64,000 nt of DNA from positions 248,001 through 312,000 of the forward strand of contig JAAVTG010000315.1 of the NCBI GenBank assembly GCA_011947345.1, written 5' to 3'. Made by a program: the position numbers and the translations under genes. Source of the DNA: Phytophthora quininea. Its lineage: Eukaryota > Oomycota > Peronosporomycetes > Peronosporales > Peronosporaceae. The first letter of the stretch is position 1; each line of letters begins with the position of its first letter. Of this stretch, positions 41,702-62,223 are shown piece after piece. Under the pieces are notes generated by a model, which was not told where the DNA came from, made no database searches, and saw only the letters and a program-made list of their open reading frames with translations.

Positions 41702-44623
41702 TTAGCACTCATTTGAGCGATGCGTGATAACACGCTGGATGCTTTGACTGGATCCCAAGTCGAAAAAGGGCTCGATAGTGCGAAATGGCGCCCTTTTCAA
41801 CTCGGAGCTGTGCTGAAGAAATGCTGCGGCGGCCTGCTCTCGATACGCGCAATATTGCGCAGAGTCTTCGCCACATCGCTCTGCTTGAAGTGCTAAGTGG
41901 TTGTAGACTATGGATTGCACGTAGCTAACCTCTTTTAACCTTCGGCCATTTTGTACCGCTGAAAACATTTTCCTGCTAGCATCGAGCAGCTCCATAGCTT
42001 TTGTTGCAGAGATAGCTGGCTCCTTTGTGCCGCTCTTAGCTCGCTTTATGCTTGCAACCATAGTCTTTGCCAGCACTAACAAACAGTCTCCTCGTAAATC
42101 GATGCCGCCATGCTCCATCACCAAGGGCATTTGCTCGTTGATAAGTGAATAGGCGTCTTGCAACTTGCCCATTGCTATATAGATCTCTGCCATAACAACA
42201 TGTGCTTCCGCTAGCAAAAGGTCGTAGTGGTGGCTTCTGCAAATGTCTACACATTTCAGTAATGTGTTCAAAGAGGCAAATGGGGAATGGGGAGCAGTGG
42301 CTTGACAACGAGTTCGGCTAGATGCTATCAGCACCTGGGCAAGCAGATACGATAGTCCAAGCTTGGCGCACGTAGTTTCAAGTCTCTCAAGCAGAGCAAT
42401 ACTGTTTAAAAAATCACCCGATGCAGCAAAAAGCCTTGCTTTCAGCAAGAGCGACTCTAGATACCCAGGGAAGTCCTTGTCTTCCGGAGACAGCATCAAG
42501 ATACCATTGAGATGAACCTCGGCACGACCGAATTCTCCCCTCTGAAGGGCCCAGAAAAACATGTAGTTTAAATTTCTTTGGAAGGACGCCTCGTGAATGA
42601 GATATTGGCGGCTTGGATTATTTACGGTGATGTCAACAAGAAAGCGAAGGCCTCGCTCATAAACATACACCGCAGTATCTTCAGCAGCACTGGATGTCGC
42701 CATTCGACCCACAGTCATTGCAACTTCACAAGAACTAGCCGAATCCTCATAACACATCAGGTGAATGCGGTTGAAAACTTGCTCCAAAGATCGATGACCA
42801 AATAAACCCCACCCAACTGCGGCCGACAACACAATTTTCCCGCTTAGTTTCCAAATTGTATCAAGTATTGCCTCTGTCGATTTCACCCATTCCATCCCAG
42901 TTCCACCGGTTCGATCAAAAGATTCAGCTGCTAAATTCATCTGCGCTTGCAAAGCATTCATTACGCGTGGACCATTTCCAGACAGACTGAACGCAGGTGT
43001 CGAAATTGAAACTATGGACCGCGTGGTTTCTTGGAGCCGCGACCAAATGTGCAGTGGCCGAGGGGCAGGTGCGTGCACTGTAAACACATGCGATAGGTAT
43101 TTTGACGCCCAGCCCGTGGGTTCGGTTCTCCTCGTGTTGCCGCGAGTCAGCTCATTTTCCACATCCGTTAGCGTCGCCAATACTTTTAACGAGGGAAGTC
43201 GCAACTCTTCTGCTCGCTCAAGACAGCTAGTCACTAATTGGAGAACGAACTCTTTCGGTTTTCCAAGCTTCTGATTAATACGAATCAGCCACGCCAACGC
43301 AAATGCCACGCAGATGTGATCGCCGTGATGTTGAGCAACTCGAATTGCTTCTTGTATGCAATCTTGTGCTGCTTCATGGCGATCAAAAACAATCTGTAGT
43401 CCTGCCAGGTTTAAAGCAGCATACTGAATGCCGCTGCCTCGAAAATGCGCCCCCGATAGAGTTGTCGCTCCAGTTGTTCCAGAGCTGTTGCTGGTACCCA
43501 AGCGAGGTTCTTGCCTCGGAGAAAGCACATCGTGATACTGATGCAAGGTGTCTAGTGCACCTTGATAGTCACGGTCCCGTAGGAATGACAAGTACTTCGC
43601 AAACAGCACATTGGGGTTTGTTTCGTCCATCTTCTCGCGAATCTGTCGTAGCTGACCTTCGGGAGACTGGCCTCCTGTTGAATGTTGATTCTGGCTTTGG
43701 CGATTACTTCTCCCACCCTCCATTTCTCGCACCATATCGTTCAATATGTAGTTTAGCTGGTCGTTTGACCACAGAGCTGGGTCATTATTTTCACGAATAG
43801 GCTCCGGAATTGACACGCTTGCTGCCGATTCTCCTCCCGCCACCAGACGTGTTGGTGTCGAGAGACTTAGCTCTGGCAGTTCTGGCTTCATGGGCGTCTC
43901 GGCACTCGATTGAATAGGCGACAGCGAGAATCCGTCCTCTTCCTGTTTGCCTTCCTCCCACAGATGCTGCGAAGACGACCGGGGACTGCCGAGCAGCTCA
44001 AAGCTGCTGTCCTTTCCTCTTGTTCTTGCCTTTTATCCTGTTCAAAGTCCTCTTTAAACTGCTCCAGGTACTGCAAGACATCATCGAACAGCCTGGAGAG
44101 CCCGTCAAACAGCAGTCTATTGACTGCCAGTAGGAAACTGCGCACGAACACGCCTAGCAGACTCGTGCGGGCCAGTGTGGAGCTGGCCGAGTCCACGTCC
44201 GCCTCGTCGTCCTCTCTGGGCGTGGGCAGCGGCGCCACACACTCGGAGATCTGCTCCACGGCGTTGCAGACGGCGTCGGGGCTGTCGATCTGGCTCAGGA
44301 TGCTTACGAGCTGCCACGACAGCTGCTCGTAGTCCTTCTTACTGTCCAGGGTTGCTCCAGGCGCTTCAAAAGACTCTTCAGGCTCGTGAAACCCCTATCT
44401 TGACTGTGCGACTGGAGCGGGTGCTGGATCTCCACACACAGGAAGCCTGCGAGCTGGTTGAGCGTGGACCTGCTGACGCTCGAGGGGCGGGCGCGCTCTT
44501 GCCGTCCACGATAGAGGCCACAGAGTCCTCCCCGCTGCGCTGCACGTCCTGCTGCTGCCGCACGAACTCGGCGATCAGCACGCACACGCTCAGCACGTAG
44601 CTGTTGGCCTTCCACTTGCGCAT
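41702..44623 (-). CDS. APC5: Anaphase-promoting complex subunit 5
   Basis: TPR-containing scaffold subunit of the APC/C ubiquitin ligase, which drives exit from mitosis. The ATG at 44623 begins MRKWKANSYVLSVCVLIAEF. The long C-terminal frame (41702-43891) has the family block YAALNLAGLQIVFDRHEAAQ followed by DCIQEAIRVAQ, and further helical repeats to the end. The N-terminal 230 codons are split by three frame changes near 44485 and 44350 (C runs) and 44005 (an A run). No nonsense substitution is needed to explain them, so sequencing undercalls are likely. It is divergently arranged with SMG1, about 200 bp between start codons. Confidence 0.85.
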
Positions 44624-44824
44624 CTTGGATGCGGAATCGAAGAGTGATGGTCGGATTGATTGAAGTGGTCGTGGATTGGCTGAAAAGAATTGCGATTTTT
44701 GTTTGGTGTGCGTCAGTAGAGCACGGAGGACGCTGAAAGCAGGCCGACTCCCCCTTGGCTCTTGCAGGACGATGAACGAGAGCCCCTGAGGCAACTGCAG
44801 ACGTTCACGAGAGATAGCAGCGGC
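44624..44824. promoter_or_regulatory. Bidirectional promoter region of APC5 and SMG1
   Basis: Only about 200 bp separates the divergent start codons at 44623 (minus) and 44825 (plus), so both promoters must lie here or overlap the 5' UTRs. No specific motif is identified with confidence. Confidence 0.5.
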
Positions 44825-53017
<8,193 letters not shown>

Positions 53018-53200
53018 CATCTTCAAAACACGGAACATCGGAACTTGGCCAAATAACGCTGACAAAAACTACTTCTGTATTTGATGACAAAACAAAAGGA
53101 GCAAGTATCTGCTCCTTTCGTTATCTTAATGCCAAGCTTCCTTCGCATCGCATCGCCCCTCACGTTACTGCTTCTCATTCTGCCAGCATTCTTGTCAGGT

Positions 53201-56200
53201 CTAATGAAACTTGTACTGAATCTTCTTGTGCACCTGCACCAGGAACTCCACATACGATACGTCGTTGCGTGTGCGATCCTCTACAAGAGCACTCATGAAG
53301 CGGTTCGCTCGCCAGTCGTTCTTGGTCAGAATCTCCAGCGGCTGCGAGATCGGGATGGTCGAATTTAAGTACTCGACAATCGAGCGCAGACGCTCACGAG
53401 CGCTCATGCCATCGCCATCTCCCTCAGGAGGCTCATTATCCAGAGTTTCAAACAGATTCAACGTTTGCTCGGCTGTATCCGCATGGTCCACTCCGAATAG
53501 GTCGAGCAACAACTCGGACGAAGCCTTAGGGCCAATGTAAATGTAGCAGCACATTGCCGAATGGAGTAAGAAGATACCGGCCTCGTCCAGCTTCTCCGCG
53601 GTAGGCGGAAGCTGCGGAGGGAGGATAAACTTGCCATCTTCGTCCAATGTAGCGCAATCATCCGCCAAGTCATGGACGCTGTACAGCTTAGGGTAGACAG
53701 CAGATACGCAGAACTCAACCGGAAGACTGTTAAGCAGCCCCATCATCATCACACGCTCATCTGCACGCACATCGATGAAGCCACGCGGAGGGTTCCCCAC
53801 CAGGTTTCCTCTTAATGCACGGCTCTTTAGCGTTGCAAGTGTGTACAGCGGGAGCAACTTGAGCGACTCGGGCAGAATGAGTTGGCCAGAAGATGACGAC
53901 GAAGCGCAGTGTTTCCGGTAGTTAAACAGCACCGTCACGCACTGGTCAACAAGCGACTCCTTGACTGCCATGGGCGTCGCACGCATTAGCTGCTTGTCCA
54001 CAAACTGACGCGCAGCTGAACGCTGCCACACCGAACACGTAGCGTCTAGATCGGCGAAGCGGAAGACGTTCGATAGCAGCGGTTCCACCTGTAAGGCCAA
54101 GTTGTGCACACGTACACAGCGCAAGCCGTCACTGCGTGTGTACAAAAGAGCAGCTTGGATGTACGCGTCCGTGCCTTCAGCTAGTGGCTCATCGTACGCA
54201 AACGTGACACACATGGAGCGATCCTGGTCAATGACGGCGAACTCCATCTCATCCGTCGTGAAAGCATTTCCGCGAGCGTTGAAAAAGTTACCGAACGATT
54301 GGTCCACACGCAGACCGGCACTGCAGCGTACCTTGAGCACAGCTTCGTAGCCGCAATCACGGTCCACAAGCCGTTGCAGCATACTGGTGAGATGGTGGCG
54401 GTTGCTTGACGGCTCCTTTCGAACTGCGGCATGTACTGGACGCGACCGCCTGTCATTTCACACACACGGCCCATATCAGCCAACGAAGCAAAGGTGTTGG
54501 CCACCGAGAAAACGTCAACTGAGATATGGTTTTCAGCACACTGGCGAGCCAGTGCCTCGTACGCGTTGCCATCTTCCGGGGTGTACAAGTCCACCTCCTT
54601 TGTCGTGCCGTACGCGCCGTTCACTTCCTCACGCTTGACTCTACCCACACCCACTCGTGGAGCACCCGCATGAAGCAGAACTACACGGCCTCCCGAGACA
54701 GATAGCGCATCTGCCACACTCCACAGCGCAGCACCGGATACTGCTTGGTTCTTGGTGGTTTTCTCAAAAGTGCGTGTGATAACGTCCGATAACTCCGTGA
54801 TCTTTTCGGATGCAGCGGGGTCATCCATGGACACTAGCCAGCTACTAGGCGGCAATGGCGCCACCGGGTCGTCAATATCGGGGCAGATATTCATCGAGAT
54901 GGAAGACGAACCATTATCCATGCGGTAGTAGTGCACCGCCGTGTCAAACGTCACGATGCCCACTTTTTGCGCTTGTTTTGCGCCATGGACGGAAGAAGAT
55001 ACTGAATTGTCTGCAATGCGCTAGTGGCAAGCCCTGTCTGGAACGAGAAAAGCGATACATCAAGTACGAACACCAGAATTGGCTCCTGCGGGGACGGATC
55101 GTGTAAGCCGCAGGAACAACGTACTCCACGGATCCTCTGGAGAGCTCAGCTCGCTCTTGGATGTCACGGCGCTTGCCATACTGGTCCACACTGCAGTAGT
55201 AGTCGCGAGGCGTCTCGTTGTGGAGCATACAAATGTTGCAGACAAATTTGCGTCCGCCTTGAATAAACTTTGTGAAGGAATTCACATATGCAGCGCATCG
55301 TGTGCAGCGTAGAGGCCCCGTAGGACCAAAGTCCACCAGAGGAATTGGAAGCTCATCTTCTTGGAGGTCTGCCAGTGGGCAGATGACAGCGGCCAGTGGT
55401 AGACCGCAATTTTTCAACAGATCCTTGTTGGCTGGGACGTGATTTAGCGTCGGGCGAATGAAGCGAGGGTTGCAGCAGCCTTCGTCAACACACACGTAGT
55501 CACTGGACGCCGGGGCGGCATGGTCACCGTGTGACCGCGAGCCACGTACTGAATACGCTCCGCTGCTACTACGGGACGAGGAATCTGCGTCGGGTCAATT
55601 CGCTGTTTTGGCTGCTGAGGGGCCTGCTGAGCTTGCTGTTGCGGACCAGGGTATCCTCCTTGTTGCGGTTGTCCGTAGGCTCCAGGGGCTCCGGGCTGTC
55701 CATACGCACCCGGGGCTCCTGATTGTCCATACGCGCCCGGAGCTCCTGGCGGTGGCGGGCCTGAGTATGGTCCAGCATTGCGATTTGGTGCAAGATACGG
55801 CGCTGCTCCCTGCTGCGGAGGCGGTTGCTGTTGCTGAGTCCCAAATTGTGGTGGGGGTGGACCTTGCTGCGGACCACCAAACTGCGGCGGCGGGCCAGGG
55901 CGTCCGCCAGGGGGCTGCATTCCCATACGGCTGGCCTCCCGCAGGAGGAGGTCCTTGTTGAAACTGCTTCGGCGGGCCTTGTGCACCAGGCGGCCCGTTA
56001 TTGTACGATCCTGGAGTAGAAGCCCCTTGCGGTGGTCCCTGACCAGGATACGGGCTGCGTCCCTGTGCAGGCCCAGGAGGTCCGCGATTAACCTGTGGGG
56101 TTCCGTTGTTTCCACCAGACGAAGGCGGGCCGGAGGGTTGCTGTCCTGGACGGAATCCAGCCTGAGGTCCGGGTCCTGGGGGACTAGCTTGTTGTCCCGG

Positions 56201-56731
56201 ATGGTAAGAACCCTGCGACCCTGGTGCCGGTGGCCCTGTCTGCTGAAGTCCTGGTCGGTACGAACCTTGCGAGCCTGGCGCCGGCGGTCCTGGCTGCTGT
56301 CCGGGTCTAAAAGAGCCCTGGGATGCTGGCGCGGGTGGTCCGCCTTGACCAGGAAAACCTGGTCTTCCGCCATAGCCAGAGTGTGGCTGCTGCTGCTGTT
56401 GTTGCTGGCCTGGGAAACCTCGTCCCGGATAGCCTCCTGCACCAATGCATTACTGTTAGAATAAGTTTCCTTTATGAACAAAATATGCTTCTTTGTTACC
56501 TGTAGGCTGGGACATAGGCTGCTGCGGCTGCTGGTTGTACGGCGAGCCTGGGTATCCTGGTGTCAAAAGCAACACGGACAGAGAGTGAGTTCCCAAGTGG
56601 ATCTATCTCCCGGGGGATTTCGCCTGTACCTTGCGCCGAGTTGGGGAAGCCGCCGCCGCTGCGTGGCGCATGCTGCTGCTGGGGCGCGCCCGCGAAGCCG
56701 CGCGGCTGGTAGGGGGCTGCTGCTGCTGCAT
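53201..56731 (-). CDS. SEC24: SEC24-like COPII coat protein
   Basis: Cargo-binding subunit of the COPII coat that forms ER-to-Golgi vesicles with SEC23. The ATG at 56731 (MQQQQPP) starts a long Pro/Gly/Gln-rich N-terminal region with repeated GAPGAYGQ units (55690-55750). Two introns are inferred (about 56558-56630 and 56432-56501). The zinc finger follows (LRCTRCAAYVNSF...FVCNIC, 55210-55310), then the trunk (VGIVTFDTAVHYY near 54950), beta and helical domains. The C-terminal gelsolin-like part ends SYVEFLVQVHKKIQYKFH at 53201. Frames change near 56711, 55935, 55519, 55111, 54965 and 54418, most in C or A runs. With those repaired the length would be normal for the family. Confidence 0.88.
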
Positions 56732-56839
56732 CTCGGCCCGCCCGGAGCGTTCGTTCGAGCTTGAAGGCGATCTGCCGCGTGGCCCCTTAATTTCATTCGC
56801 CGCAGCACTGGATTGGCTAAAATCGAAAATCATTTTAGC

Positions 56840-57436
56840 GAATCAACACAGTGTACAAACACTTTTGACGCTTCTTAAGTCCGTCGTGGAATCTCCACGC
56901 CAGCTCCGTGAATGCTGTCGACGACGAACGGAAAGGCCCACTGACTGGCAGCCAGTGTTTTTGGATCGCTGACGCGCACGGGGCGATGTTAAAATCGGCG
57001 GTCTCGCCTCACCGCGATGGCGATTGCCATGGAAGACCAACCGCAGCTTGTCACAGCTCCTACAGCGCTTGTGCGCATAGCAGCGCTTCTTCCATCGAGC
57101 CCTGAGTAAATGCTCTGACACCGTCCTTGTCAACGCCGGAAGTCGAGACCGCGCCAGGCCTGGCCGAGCAGACCTTGCTTGTGACCGTGCTGCCAGATGT
57201 ATACGTCAAACGAGTGGTGACGTCGGCATGTCGCACGTCTATTCCCTCGCTCCACCATTGGTCAAAACTAATTTAAATTCTCTCATTAGCCAAAACTCCG
57301 AGATGAATGTAAATGATTGCAGCCAAAAGTGACACGCCAGGGGCGCGTCACGCTTCGATTCTCCGCCCGGATTCACAGTGCCGCTTGGGGAAGGCAGGCT
57401 TCATTCTCTAACAGACCGACCAGCGCGCAAGTGACC
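56840..57436. other. Intergenic region between SEC24 and the acyltransferase
   Basis: About 600 bp of divergent promoter space. Short frames on both strands have no recognisable domain. A CTCATTAGCCAAAA stretch near 57282 is faintly like an oomycete initiator, too weak to call. Confidence 0.4.
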
Positions 57437-58972
57437 ATGGACAACAGCGTGCTGACGCGCATGGCCTTGACGGGCCCCACCATGAGCGACGCGCCCATGC
57501 TGCTCATGGCCGTGGTGCTGGTGCTCGCGCTCTCGGGCGTGGCCTCGTACGTGGCGCAGCAGCGGCAGGACGCGCGCGACGGCCAGAAGAAGCGCACGCT
57601 GACCCGCAAGCTCAGCAGCATGGGCATGACGACGCTCGTGACGGAGGTGCCCACGAACCTGTCCATCCCCGTGTCGGTGCTCATGGTGGAGGGACTCATG
57701 ACCAAGAGCGACTACGTGGAGAGGCTGCGTAGTCGTATCCTACACGACGCCTTCTTCCGTCGCTGGCGCAGCGTCGTACGCGGCGATTACACCACGGGCG
57801 TGTACAAGTACGTGGAGATCCCCGACTACGACGTGGCGCGCAACGTGGTGGAGCACACGCTCCAGGACGGAGAGACCACCATGTCGTACGTGGAGGCGGC
57901 GCTGGTCAACTCGTCCATGGACTTTGACCGCCCGCTCTGGGAGATGCACGTGATCCACGACCCCAACGACGCGGAAATCACCAGCGTCGGCTGGAAGGTG
58001 CACCATTGTCTGGGAGATGGTGCCTCGATCGCCACGGCCATGGCCAAGCTCAGCGACCAGAGCGAGATGTTCGACGCCATGCTGGAGAAGCGTCTGCAGG
58101 CCAAGAAGACGGCGCCTAAGACCAAGAAACCGCGTAAGCCCATCTCGGAGGTGGTCAAGAACATCTTGCTGTTCCTGTATGTTGTAGCCTGGTCCGCGTA
58201 CGTGATCACCAAGCACATGACGGCGCTGGTGCTGCGTCGTGAGCCGCAGACTGCGTTCAAGCGGCCTGGAGGCAAGCACAAACGTCTGTCGTACAATATG
58301 TTGTACTCGGTGAAGGATACTAAGGCCGTGGGCAAGCACTTTAAGGCCACAGTCAACGACGTGATGCTGAACGTTGTCGCTGGCGCCATGCGCAAGACGA
58401 TGCTGGACCAAGGAGAGTCGGTTGCCCCAACGCTTGTAGTGCGCTGCGCCATCCCCGTGGACATGCGCTCGACTACGGAAGTTATCCGCCACACGAGCAA
58501 CCGCTTCTCGTCGCTGGTCATTGACCTGCCGCTGGGTGTTGCGGACTCGGCGCAGAGACTCCACAAGGTGACTGCGGCTATGAACGAGGCCAAGAACTCG
58601 CTGGAGAAGTACTTTGTGTACTGGTCGAGCCACCTGATCTCGATGCTGCCAGCGCCTATTATCCGCTTCCTGGTTCACTTTACCACTGCACGTATCTCGG
58701 TGGCTACGACCAACGTCCGTGCCAGCGTGGTGGAGATGGGTGTCTGTGGACACCAGGTCTCGGGATTCTATGGCTTTGTACCCCCACCGCCGTATGTGAA
58801 CCTTGGCGTTGCCATTTTATCTATGGGCGACGAACTCGGCCTCAATGTTCTTGTGGACCCGTGCGTTGGAATCGATGCCAAACAGTTTTTGGAATATGCG
58901 AAGGAAGAGTTCACTGCGCTCCAAGCTTCTGTGGCCAAGATTGGGGAGCAGGAGGCAAAGAAGACAAAGTAG
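57437..58972 (+). CDS. WS/DGAT-type O-acyltransferase
   Basis: 511 residues from the ATG at 57437. The frame is open further upstream, but MDNSVLTRMAL is the best start because a hydrophobic anchor (residues 20-41) follows directly. The active-site HHxxxDG motif is HHCLGDG at residues 189-195, preceded by the usual FDRPLWEMHVI block. A second hydrophobic segment lies near residues 245-265. The C-terminal half carries the conserved NDVMLNVVAGAMR and wax-ester-synthase C-terminal regions. Family members esterify fatty alcohols or diacylglycerol with acyl-CoA, making storage wax esters or triacylglycerol at the ER or lipid droplets. The frame is intact. Substrate preference cannot be read from sequence. 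Confidence 0.9.
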   Translation: MDNSVLTRMALTGPTMSDAPMLLMAVVLVLALSGVASYVAQQRQDARDGQKKRTLTRKLSSMGMTTLVTEVPTNLSIPVSVLMVEGLMTKSDYVERLRSRILHDAFFRRWRSVVRGDYTTGVYKYVEIPDYDVARNVVEHTLQDGETTMSYVEAALVNSSMDFDRPLWEMHVIHDPNDAEITSVGWKVHHCLGDGASIATAMAKLSDQSEMFDAMLEKRLQAKKTAPKTKKPRKPISEVVKNILLFLYVVAWSAYVITKHMTALVLRREPQTAFKRPGGKHKRLSYNMLYSVKDTKAVGKHFKATVNDVMLNVVAGAMRKTMLDQGESVAPTLVVRCAIPVDMRSTTEVIRHTSNRFSSLVIDLPLGVADSAQRLHKVTAAMNEAKNSLEKYFVYWSSHLISMLPAPIIRFLVHFTTARISVATTNVRASVVEMGVCGHQVSGFYGFVPPPPYVNLGVAILSMGDELGLNVLVDPCVGIDAKQFLEYAKEEFTALQASVAKIGEQEAKKTK

Positions 58973-59177
58973 AGGAAGTTATGACTCCCTTCTCTGGTCT
59001 CTTCATGCTGCTGCTGAGCTTATTGCACCTATGACATTTGAATGAAACGTTGTATTCTGCTGTAAAGAGCTGATGTTCTTCATGGTCTGACCTGCTCGCT
59101 ATTCCTGGTTTGGTGTTGCATGCATTGCTGCTTGTATCGATCTTCGGCAGTCAAGAATTCGTCCTGCCAAGACGATT

Positions 59178-60328
59178 ATGGAGGTCGCTCAAGTGCCTGA
59201 AGAAGTGACTTTGGTCGAGCCGGTGGACACGTTCAGTGAGCATGAGGTCGTAGAAATGATTGCAACGATGGCAGGTGGTAGCGTAGCCGAGGATGTCAAG
59301 ATACTGGAGCTCGAGGCGCCGTCCGTTCAAGAAGCTCGTGCTGCTGATGTGTCGACCCCGATCTCAACGATCTCTGACGCAGTGCCAACGACCGAGAATA
59401 CCGATTCGAAAGTCCAGTCTCCACGCGTGGTGGCAGCTGAAGTGGTGACCCCTGCAGGCACGGTGGATGTTGCCCCTCTCGTACAAGAAGAAGGCTCGAA
59501 GACCAGCAGCTTTCCCGCATCGGAGATTGTCCCGTGTCAACCCCTCGAGATCGATTTCAAAGAGGAGATCATTGCTCTACCAGTAGCAAGCGACGTTGTC
59601 ACACCAAAGGAGTCCCCGACGGAGTCAGCGACGCCACTTCCCGCCGAAAGGAAGAAAAGCCGCTCAAATGCGAATCTGCCTCGACGGTCTATGAAAACGT
59701 TGCATCTGATAAACCAGCGCCTCAAACTTCTCATCCTCGTCCTGAGAAGAAGCCAAAGAAGCAGGTATGCACTGCTGCCAAAAGAGCTATATGGTGTCGA
59801 ATACTGCTAACTAAAGATTGCTTGTGCAGAATGAGTCTTTTGCTTCCGAAGAAACGCTGAGCGAAGTGCAAGCATTCCTCACGCTACATGTAAATGGACA
59901 AACTATGCAATCCGTCTTAGCTTGCTGCTTACTTTGCATTTGTCGGTGCACGCAGATTGTCGAGAATCGATGCACGTCACATGCCAAAGAGATTAACGAG
60001 TGTACGTGTAGCTCCTCCGACGTGACCAACAACCCGTACTAACCTTTGCTTTTCCTGCAGTTGTTGCGAACAAACTGAACGACATGCAGCGGAAACGATA
60101 CGTTGCACCCTTGGTGGAGCGAGTCGTCCAGCATTTCGCTGAAGAAGCGGCAGCCAAGGGCGAGGAAGTATCTCTCGACGTGCAGTCGAATATCTGCCTC
60201 ATTGAGCAAATGTTCACCACACTTGGACGACGCTCCCTCTCCAGGACATGTACACGGCGGAAGAAGAAGAGATGCTCGACTTGCTTTTCCACAGCAACAG
60301 CAGCGACAACCTCCCGATCGATACATAA
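59178..60328 (+). CDS. Unknown acidic protein, several exons
   Basis: I do not recognise the family. Exon 1 (59178-59764) encodes an acidic, Val/Thr/Pro-rich, apparently disordered region (MEVAQVPEEVTLVEP). It ends with a Lys/Pro-rich part ahead of a GTATGC donor; one frame change near 59636 lies in a C run. Exon 2 starts at 59830 (NESFASEETLSEVQAFLTLH). Bases 59890-59955 look like another intron (GTAAAT...CGCAG), though they are also open. After a further intron (donor near 60002, acceptor 60060) come FVANKLNDMQRKRYVAPLVE and RVVQHFAEEAAAKGEEVSLD. The last exon, after a probable one-base break near 60225, ends with an acidic helix MYTAEEEEMLDLLFHSNSSD and TAA at 60326-60328. The helical C-terminal third seems the structured part. 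Confidence 0.6.
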
Positions 60329-60493
60329 CGTGGATCATATTCTCTACCCTACAATAGTTAGTGTGCAATGCAAATGGCTTCCTTTGCTCCCAAACTTGCC
60401 CCTTACTCCTCCTGATTGTCGAGGTGGACTATCCGAACAACTTTCCCGATCCCTTTTGCCTGACCATCGCGAAACACGAAGCGCATTCCTTTT

Positions 60494-62077
60494 TCAGAAA
60501 CTCGGGCGCATGATGAAGCGGAAGCGCACTAGTGCTCGGTCCCCCGTGCGAATCACGTCTTGGTTTTCGATCGATATAATCTCCGCCGTCTGACGGACTG
60601 TGCGGCAGTTGATCATCGGCTGATAGCCGACCGTGACGGTCGTCTGGTGGTGCAGTATGACCACTCGGGCCTCGAACACCTTCGACACATAGTCACTCAC
60701 GTTAATTTCCGGGCTCACCAGGATCATTCCTTTGCGGAACGTCGAGCGGTTCATGACGAACTTCTTGTTGATCGAGCGGACGGCAAGAGCTGCGGTTTGT
60801 CCTGGCACAAGTTCCTTCAGTGGCATGTACATGGACTCCATGCTGCGCACCGTCACCTTGTGGAAGTGACCGTTGTAGTCCGGCCCGATTTGTAGGACGT
60901 CATTCACCTTGAAGCTCCCCGTCACCAGTGTCCCTGCCAGGATGAACCCCACGCCCGGGACTTGGTACGTTTCGTCGACAGGCATCTCCACCACGTCGCT
61001 CGCAGCAATCGTCTTTTTGTTTGCCCCTTCGCCCGAACTAATGCTTTCTTCTTGGTTCATAGATTTGGTAGTAGCTAGTGTAGAAGCCGATAGACCTGCC
61101 TTGAACAGGGCCGCCGGCGACGTCTCGCACAGTATTCGGCGTAGATTCTCCAACCCGTCGCCAGTCACATTGGAAATGGGCAGAATCGGCGTCACGCGGT
61201 TTGACGGAATCCCCTTGGCGGCAGTAACAGCCTGCTCCGGCGTCTTCACAAGCATCACCATCTTGCCATCTAAAGAGTAAAACAGCATCAGTCATTATAC
61301 CCACCACCAGACGACCACCACCAACAACGTACAGCGACGAAGGGCCTGTCGTATCGTCGCCAGCGTCTCCTTCGCCACATTCTTCGGCGAAATGTCAATC
61401 TTGGTCAGCGCCACTACAATCGGGATCTCCAACTGACAGTACTCAAGTCAGCAATATTACTCTAAAGAGCGGGATTAAAAACGTCCTCACCGCCACTGCA
61501 ATGGCCAAATGTTCCTTGGTCATTCTTTTAACGCCCATATTGGCGCCAACCACCACCACCACCACATCCGGTTGCATGCCGGTGAGTCCAAACACCGTCG
61601 TCTTCAAATATTTCTCGTGTCCTAGAAAATAACAAAATCAATAATCTATCGCCCTCAAACACTTTTCATCAAAGTCCAACCTGCCAGGTCAATGAGTTGG
61701 ATCCGTTTGTGTGCCGTCTTGGCCAGTTCCACCCACGGGATGAGCTTGCCTGCTCGTTTGGATAAGATCTGCTCCCCATGTTCATCGAAGCCTAAATAGG
61801 CCGTAGCGACGCTGCTAGTTCTACCAGATTCCTGCTCGTGTTTGTGACGGAAGATTGCCTTGCGGGAAGAGCCGCGGCCGTCGTCTAGCTCGCCTTTGAT
61901 CAGTGTACCGATGAGACTCGATTTGCCGCTGTCCACGTTGCCCACAAAGGCCAAGCGGAGCGTGCGCAGGGTGTCGCGACGGTCCTGCTCGTCCAGGAGC
62001 TCGTCCTGATTCGAGACGTGGTCCTGCTGGGGCTCCACTGCCTTCTCTTCGTCCATGGACTTGTGTATTACCTCCAT
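60494..62077 (-). CDS. GTPBP1/GTPBP2-like translational GTPase, four exons
   Basis: EF-Tu-like GTPase of the GTPBP1/2 group, involved in ribosome rescue and RNA surveillance in animals. Exons are 61681-62077, 61491-61621, 61333-61433 and 60494-61269. Introns of about 59, 57 and 63 bp are joined in phase with no break. G1 is GNVDSGKSS (residues 46-53), followed by GELDDGRG, FRHKHEQESGRTSSV, G3 as DLAGHEK spanning the first intron, G4 TKID, and the NVTGDGLENL region. The beta-barrel domains have VPGVGFILAGT, PGQTAALAVR, FRKGMILVSP and RTGDRALVRFRF, and it ends RPSF. The start ATG at 62077 gives MEVIHKSMDE. It converges on the unknown gene at 59178-60328. HBS1 and EF-1alpha are excluded by the SGRTSSV and barrel motifs. 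Confidence 0.93.
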
Positions 62078-62223
62078 TGTTTGAGAATGAGTCCTTTACG
62101 GCTTTTTGAACACAAAGATTTGCAGTTGGGTTGAAGTTATATGCTTTTTAGGGTTGAAAAAATATGTTGTTGCCTTCCACATGGAAAATGAACGTGGAGG
62201 AGGAAGCAGGTAATGGAACACCT

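Noticed and set aside
57740..58753. A 337-codon minus-strand frame
   Set aside because: Antisense to the acyltransferase, His/Arg-rich, no recognisable motif.
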